From JALHVH01 sp964544265 (GTDB lineage Bacteria > Acidobacteriota > Aminicenantia > Aminicenantales > Saccharicenantaceae), in NCBI GenBank assembly GCA_964544265.1, contig CAZJBD010000002.1, forward strand, positions 1 through 64,000: a DNA stretch of 64,000 nt, in the 5' to 3' direction. Below, piece after piece: positions 59,709 through 64,000 of the stretch (its first letter is position 1; every line of letters starts with the position of its first letter). Under the pieces are notes generated by a model. It was not told the DNA's origin. It worked only from the letters and a program-made list of their open reading frames with translations, and did not search any database. A program made the translations under genes and the position numbers.

Positions 59709-60839
59709 TTATTTGATGCAGGCAGAGATGATGTTCAGCATGACGTCCGACGTTCCCGAGGCGGACATTACAGCCACGACGTCCTTTAGGGCGGTCCCTG
59801 CGCCGCCCTCATCCAGCCATCCGGCTCCAGCGTAAACCCGCAAGAGCTCTTCTGCGCATTCGATAATGGACTCGCCCACGAACAGCTTGACCCTGGCCGG
59901 CCACAGCAGGGGATCTTCCTGGCAATCGATGGCCAAAGCTCCCCGGTAGAGGAGCTGGCGGGCCGCTTCGAGCCTGCAGTGTGTGCGCGCCAGGCGGTGT
60001 GAAACGGCTTGATGATTGAAAAGAGAACCGGCGCCGTCCCGCCGGCCTCGAACATATTTCAGACATCGTTTGAGATCCAGCTCCGCTGCCCCCAAGAAAC
60101 CGGCCAAGAGACACGTCCGTTCCCATTGCATGCTGACTTTCATCACGGCGAATCCGCCGCCTGACCGGCCGAGGACGGCCTCCTTCGGCAGAGGGACGTC
60201 ATAGAGCTCGAGCCGGGCCATGGGCGCGGCCGCAAGGCCCAGGGTGGGAGTCAACGGCTTGATGCTCAGACCTGGCATATCCCGGGGTAAAAGGAATGCC
60301 GTCAATCCAAGGAGTCCGCGCCGGGGATTCTCTGAAGCGATGAGCAGAAAGAGGTCGGCGACTGGACCATTCGTGACGAGGATCTTGGCCCCGCGGATTT
60401 GGTAACCGGCTCCGCTGTCCTTGGCGACGGTGGCCATATCCGAGAGGCTTGAGCCTCCGGTTTCCTCGGTAGCGGCCAGAGCTCCGACGGCGCCGCCGCC
60501 GGCCAACCTCTCACCCCAAAGGTCCTTTTGCTGTTTGCTGCCGAAACGGGAGACGGCCACGGCGACTCCGAATAAATGCGCGCTCATGGCGAACAGAAGC
60601 CCCCGGTCTGCCCCCCCGCTCCCGAGGGCTTCGAAGATGCCAACCGTGGTCAGGGCGCCGTGGGCGCCGCCGCCCCATTCCGACGGCAAGGGGGCGCCCA
60701 AAATGCCCTCTCGAGCGCAGGCATCCCAGGCCCAGCGATCGAAATCGAGGGCCGGAGGGCGTGGCGCAAGGATCTGCTCCGCGAAGCGCCGTGCGCCTTC
60801 TATCAAAGATTGTTGGCTGTCGCTCCAGGGTTCGGCCAT
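59709..60839 (-). CDS. Acyl-CoA dehydrogenase-fold flavoprotein (candidate carrier-bound acyl/prolyl dehydrogenase)
   Basis: 376 residues; AGGAG seven bases before the ATG. FAD-binding acyl-CoA dehydrogenase layout: A-A-T-E-E-T-G-G-S-S-L-S-D (middle domain), R-L-E-L-Y-D-V-P-L-P, and V-Y-A-G-A-G-W near the C-terminus. The Glu of the C-terminal E-G-T, the catalytic base in medium-chain enzymes, is replaced (S-A-S-G-T); the base would have to come from elsewhere, as in isovaleryl-type or prolyl-carrier dehydrogenases. Placement between the adenylating enzyme and an acyltransferase suggests it desaturates a carrier-bound acyl group. Confidence 0.82.
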   Translation of the reverse strand: MAEPWSDSQQSLIEGARRFAEQILAPRPPALDFDRWAWDACAREGILGAPLPSEWGGGAHGALTTVGIFEALGSGGADRGLLFAMSAHLFGVAVAVSRFGSKQQKDLWGERLAGGGAVGALAATEETGGSSLSDMATVAKDSGAGYQIRGAKILVTNGPVADLFLLIASENPRRGLLGLTAFLLPRDMPGLSIKPLTPTLGLAAAPMARLELYDVPLPKEAVLGRSGGGFAVMKVSMQWERTCLLAGFLGAAELDLKRCLKYVRGRRDGAGSLFNHQAVSHRLARTHCRLEAARQLLYRGALAIDCQEDPLLWPARVKLFVGESIIECAEELLRVYAGAGWLDEGGAGTALKDVVAVMSASGTSDVMLNIISACIK

Positions 60840-60853
60840 GACATTCTCCTCTC

Positions 60854-61765
60854 TTAATTGTTTCTTCCTTCGGCCCCCGCCTCCGGGAGAGTTACGAACT
60901 TGTCCATGTTGAAGATATTGCCCGGGTCTTCAGACCAACGTTCTTCCAACAGCCGCGCGTATTGCCGAACGAGCGACTCGACCCGTTGCCTTCGCTCCTG
61001 AGAAGTTTTACCGCCAAGAGGATCGAGGAATTCGATCCTGACTTTCCCGGTATCGACAATAGGGGCCATGACGGGGATGATGTCGGCCCCGCATTCGACG
61101 GCCAGTTCGGCGAATCCTGAGGCAAAAAATCGGCGCCGTCCATGAAAGATCAGGCTAAAACCGCTGGTTCCATTGTAGCCGTCGGCGGCGATGCAGAGCA
61201 GCCGCTCGGAGTCCAGGCAGCGCTTAGCCCGCAGAGCGGACCGGGCCAGGAACTCTCCCGCAGTCGGGATAATGGTCAATCCTTCAGGCCGGTGGACCTT
61301 CAAGATTGAGAAGATATCAGCACATTCGATCGAGCTAAGCCGGAAGCCGAGACGGCACAGGAGAAGCGGAACACACTGAAAAGCCCCATAATGGCTGTTT
61401 ACGATCACGACTTTCCGGCCCTCGGCGATCAGCCGACGAACCTTCTCGAATCCATCGATTGTCAGCCAAGCGGGCGGTCGGTTTGGCTTTTCCCAACGGC
61501 TGAGCTCTTTCAAACGGGGCAGGGCCAATCTCGTCACCTGCATCTGCCTTTGAAAGACTCCGGACTTCCGTCCCGGCGGCCCGGCTAATAAGCCGAAGTC
61601 TTGACGAAAATGACACCATTCCTCGGGGCAGACGACCGCCCGAAATAAGCTTTGACTCCAAAGACAGGAAAGGATCCGACAGGCGGAAGCGTAGGGCAGC
61701 AGGAGGCAGAAGCGCAAAACGAGGAGATGGAATGGATCCGGCGCAGAGATGGACAATACAGGCAT
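60854..61765 (-). CDS. LpxL/HtrB-family lysophospholipid acyltransferase-like protein
   Basis: 303 residues, an N-terminal hydrophobic helix (HLLVLRFCLLLPYASACRIL). Family pattern: I-V-N-S-H-Y-G-A-F-Q, where lipid A acyltransferases have H-x4-E; the acidic residue is Gln130 here. Later A-A-D-G-Y-N-G-T-S-G and G-A-D-I-I-P-V-M match the family. It is the first gene of the second leftward operon. In this setting it may transfer the carrier-bound acyl group to a lipid or sugar. Loss of the acidic residue could mean altered chemistry or an accessory role. Confidence 0.75.
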   Translation of the reverse strand: MPVLSISAPDPFHLLVLRFCLLLPYASACRILSCLWSQSLFRAVVCPEEWCHFRQDFGLLAGPPGRKSGVFQRQMQVTRLALPRLKELSRWEKPNRPPAWLTIDGFEKVRRLIAEGRKVVIVNSHYGAFQCVPLLLCRLGFRLSSIECADIFSILKVHRPEGLTIIPTAGEFLARSALRAKRCLDSERLLCIAADGYNGTSGFSLIFHGRRRFFASGFAELAVECGADIIPVMAPIVDTGKVRIEFLDPLGGKTSQERRQRVESLVRQYARLLEERWSEDPGNIFNMDKFVTLPEAGAEGRNN

Positions 61766-61888
61766 TTCGATATCGCGGCTCTCATCTTAATCAAGAGCCA
61801 GGAGCCGGTCAATCGGATTCAGTGCTTAACGCTGCCGGCCAGGGCCTCCGGGACCACCCCTTCGTTTCCTGGATTGTGGACCTTTCCT

Positions 61889-62614
61889 TTATTCGCGGAC
61901 CGGCGGATTCCCGGCCTTGGCTATAAGAAGAGTCTTGGGATCGAGCCTGAGGCGAAGCTTGTCTGAAACTGGCAGGTCGTGGGCCTTGACCAGGTCCAGT
62001 CTGACGATCCCGCTCTCGTGGCGCAGGGAGATGAGGACGTCGATCGTGCCCAGGTAATTATGAAGCATGAACGCCACGCCCTTGTCGTCGAAAAGAGGAT
62101 CATCCCCCTTAAGGGACGCGCTGAACCAGACCTCGAGCCCCAGGCGGGCGGCGAATTCCTTGAACTTCCGAATATCCTCCGGGGTGCCCTGGACGAAATC
62201 AAAGCCGTCGACAATGATCGTGTCCGCGGCAAAATTACCGTGGATGATCATGGCCTCCAGGCTCCTGAGGACCTGCTCGGTCTTGGCGCCGTCTTGGTTA
62301 AAGTTCATGATGACCCGGTTTTTGATGATGTCGTCATGGAATTCGGACGCCGCTTTCATGCCCTTTTTTTTGGACAGCTCCTTCAGGATCTCTTCGTACC
62401 AGGTGATGATGTAGTCCACCCGGCTGGCGTAGGAGACGTGGATGACGGGTCTCTTCTGGAGAAGCTTGTCCGTGGCGATGTGAACTAGGCAGGCCGTCTT
62501 GCCGACGCCCTTGCGCGAGGCCAACACCCCGATATTGCCCTTGCCCAGGCCGCCGTGGATGGATTTCTCGAGGTTCCGGATCGGGCTCCTTTGGATGATT
62601 TCGGTGTTGACCAT
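61889..62614 (-). CDS. P-loop ATPase of the RecA/DnaB-like type, function unknown
   Basis: 241 residues. A variant Walker A (S-R-K-G-V-G-K-T, 33-40), hydrophobic strand ending in D-T-I-I-V-D-G-F-D-F as Walker B, and core strands like those of KaiC/DnaB/RecA-superfamily ATPases. No DNA-binding motif, and it is too short for a replicative helicase. It starts 18 bases after the EF-G stop, so it is probably co-transcribed with that gene. I do not recognise a characterised family. Role in translation or in a stress response would be speculation. Confidence 0.65.
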   Translation of the reverse strand: MVNTEIIQRSPIRNLEKSIHGGLGKGNIGVLASRKGVGKTACLVHIATDKLLQKRPVIHVSYASRVDYIITWYEEILKELSKKKGMKAASEFHDDIIKNRVIMNFNQDGAKTEQVLRSLEAMIIHGNFAADTIIVDGFDFVQGTPEDIRKFKEFAARLGLEVWFSASLKGDDPLFDDKGVAFMLHNYLGTIDVLISLRHESGIVRLDLVKAHDLPVSDKLRLRLDPKTLLIAKAGNPPVRE

Positions 62615-62632
62615 GGACTGAGTCTCCTCCCT

Positions 62633-64000
62633 TTATTTCGAAGCGCCTTTTTTTCGTTTTTCCTGCTGTTTGGCCATGAGGAACTCGGCCACCTGGCCCG
62701 GCACCCTCCCGTATTTCAAGAATTCCATCGTGAACTCCGCCTTGCCCTGGGTCAGGGAACGGAGCACCGTCGAGTAGCCGAACATCTCGGCCAGAGGGAC
62801 CTCGGCATCAACCCGCGAGAAGGTCCCGTCTTCGATCGAGCTCGCGATGACCCCCCGTCTCTGGTTGATGCTGCCGAAGACATGGCCCGCGAATTCCGTC
62901 GGACCTTCGACCGAGACCTTCATGATGGGCTCGAGGATCTGAGGTTTGGCCTTCGGATAAGCCTGCCGGAAGGCCCCCTGGGCGGCCGTCTGGAAGGCGA
63001 GGTCCGAGGAATCGACGGGGTGGGATTGGCCGTCGTCGAGGGTCACGCGGATGCCTATGACGGGGAACCCGATGAGCTGTCCTTTTTTCAAGCCGGTTTG
63101 GAAGCCCCTGTCGCAGGCCGGGATAAACTCCTTGGGGATGCGCCCGCCCTTGACGTTGTTGACGAACTCATAATTTCCCTTGGCCAAAGGTTCGAGGGAT
63201 CCGATGACACGGGCAAATTGGCCTGCGCCTCCCGTCTGCTTCTTATGGGTATAGTCGAAATCCACCTTCCGGACGATGGCCTCGCGGTAGGCGACCTGTG
63301 GTTTGCCCGTCAGGACCTCGGCCCGGTACTCCCGTTTCATGCGCTCGATATAGACGTCCAGGTGCAGTTCGCCCATCCCCTGGATAATGGTTTCGTTGGA
63401 TTCCGGGTCAACGTAGCTTCGGAACGTTGGGTCCTCCTTGGTGAACCGGAGGAGCGCCTTGGCCATGCGGTCGGCCGAAGCATTGTCCGCCGGATTGATC
63501 GCCAAGGAGATGACCGGCTCGGGGACATAGATGGACGTCATGGTTAGGTTCAGGCCCGGTGTCACGAAGGTGTCGCCGGAGGCGCATTCGATCCCGAACA
63601 GAGCGACGATGTCTCCACACTCGGCCTCCTGGATGTCTTCCATGCTGTCGGCATGCATGCGGACCAGACGGCCGACCTTAAATCTCTGGCGGGAACGGTT
63701 GTTGAAAAGCTCGCTGCCCTTCTGGATTCTTCCCTGATAAATACGAATATAGGTCAGCTGGCCGTAAGGGCCATCCTCGAGTTTGAAGGCCAGGGCAACC
63801 GTCGGGGCCGAAGGGTCAGCTTTGAGCTTGGTCTCGTGGCCTTCGTTTTCCAGGTCCAACGCGGTGCTCTCGACGTCGGACGGGTCGGGAAGGTAACGGA
63901 CGACGCCGTCTAGAAGAAGTTGAATTCCCTTGTTCTTGTAGGCGGATCCCATGAAGACAGGCGTCAGCTCCCGGGAGATGGTGCCCTTGCGAACGGCTTT
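62633..64000 (-). CDS. fusA: Elongation factor G, C-terminal ~455 residues (5' end outside window)
   Basis: The frame is open to the window edge, so the N-terminal GTPase part is missing. Visible are the end of the G domain (V-F-M-G-S-A-Y-K-N-K-G-I-Q), domain II (A-F-K-L-E-D-G-P-Y-G-Q-L-T-Y-I-R-I-Y-Q-G), domain III (G-M-G-E-L-H-L-D-V), domain IV (Q-T-G-G-A-G-Q-F-A) and domain V (G-x-x-x-x-x-R-R-G, M-F-G-Y-S-T-x-L-R-S). Drives ribosome translocation. The bacterial type of EF-G supports the bacterial origin of the window. It could be fusA or a second EF-G paralogue; no ribosomal-protein genes are visible on this side. Confidence 0.9.
   Translation of the reverse strand, partial: KAVRKGTISRELTPVFMGSAYKNKGIQLLLDGVVRYLPDPSDVESTALDLENEGHETKLKADPSAPTVALAFKLEDGPYGQLTYIRIYQGRIQKGSELFNNRSRQRFKVGRLVRMHADSMEDIQEAECGDIVALFGIECASGDTFVTPGLNLTMTSIYVPEPVISLAINPADNASADRMAKALLRFTKEDPTFRSYVDPESNETIIQGMGELHLDVYIERMKREYRAEVLTGKPQVAYREAIVRKVDFDYTHKKQTGGAGQFARVIGSLEPLAKGNYEFVNNVKGGRIPKEFIPACDRGFQTGLKKGQLIGFPVIGIRVTLDDGQSHPVDSSDLAFQTAAQGAFRQAYPKAKPQILEPIMKVSVEGPTEFAGHVFGSINQRRGVIASSIEDGTFSRVDAEVPLAEMFGYSTVLRSLTQGKAEFTMEFLKYGRVPGQVAEFLMAKQQEKRKKGASK

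Noticed and set aside
1..64000. tRNA, rRNA and CRISPR signals
   Set aside because: Reading both strands I found no cloverleaf with a T-loop and CCA-side stem, no rRNA-like sequence and no regularly spaced short repeats. A covariance search could still find a divergent small RNA.

Overview
The window is high-GC bacterial DNA with short intergenic gaps, mostly good Shine-Dalgarno sites and many ATGA/GTGA start-stop overlaps. The bacterial evidence is an EF-G gene, lipobox lipoproteins, Wzm/Wzt-type export, a WaaF-like heptosyltransferase and an LpxL-like acyltransferase, so the cell is a didermic Gram-negative. A GWxTD-domain lipoprotein, a DUF362/DUF6599 pair, a tungsten aldehyde:ferredoxin oxidoreductase, a BACON-domain protein and an archaeal-type GatDE pair together suggest an anaerobic, peptide-fermenting member of the Acidobacteriota/Aminicenantes (OP8) sphere. 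That placement is inference. A 10-N scaffold gap indicates a draft or metagenome assembly.

Region 1 (1-12.1 kb): end of a flippase-like membrane protein and a CDP-alcohol phosphatidyltransferase with a nucleotidyltransferase-like N-terminus; a secreted BACON protein; a peptide-use run (POT transporter, M24 peptidase, AOR enzyme, GWxTD lipoprotein); a secreted protein of unknown role; a sulfatase-fold enzyme with a Thr in place of the formylglycine Cys. Region 2 (12.1-24 kb): a dispersed repeat with a promoter at its edge, an orphan multi-PAS histidine kinase, gatE-gatD, a GH63-type glycosidase, a LeuC/LeuD-type hydro-lyase pair and two transporters.

Region 3 (24.1-39 kb), accessory in character: a near-consensus promoter, two tandemly duplicated small genes and a radical SAM/SPASM enzyme (candidate peptide-modification cassette); a Ser/Thr kinase with TPRs; the DUF362/DUF6599 pair; secreted propellers; a class-C beta-lactamase-fold protein without its catalytic residues; a glycosyltransferase; an LEA-type lipoprotein; a transglutaminase-like protein; a nitroreductase with a Gly/Pro-rich insert.

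Region 4 (39-61.8 kb) is a surface-glycan island. One long leftward operon (49.2 to 39.1 kb) holds an ABC exporter, glycosyltransferases and nucleotide-sugar enzymes (HddA- and HddC-like, epimerase, SDR, a frameshifted Gfo/Idh/MocA gene). A SIS-domain GmhA-like isomerase lies across the divergent gap, so a nucleotide-activated heptose or similar sugar is probably made. A second leftward operon (61.8 to 52.5 kb) combines heptosyl-, GT4- and GT29-like transferases with a carrier protein, an adenylating enzyme, an acyl-CoA dehydrogenase-fold enzyme and two acyltransferases. That trio has the layout of the proline-to-pyrrole-2-carboxyl machinery of pyrrole antibiotics and may make an acyl decoration for the glycan; this is the most attractive candidate for a new system here. 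Region 5 (61.9-64 kb): a P-loop ATPase and the 3' part of an EF-G gene running off the window.
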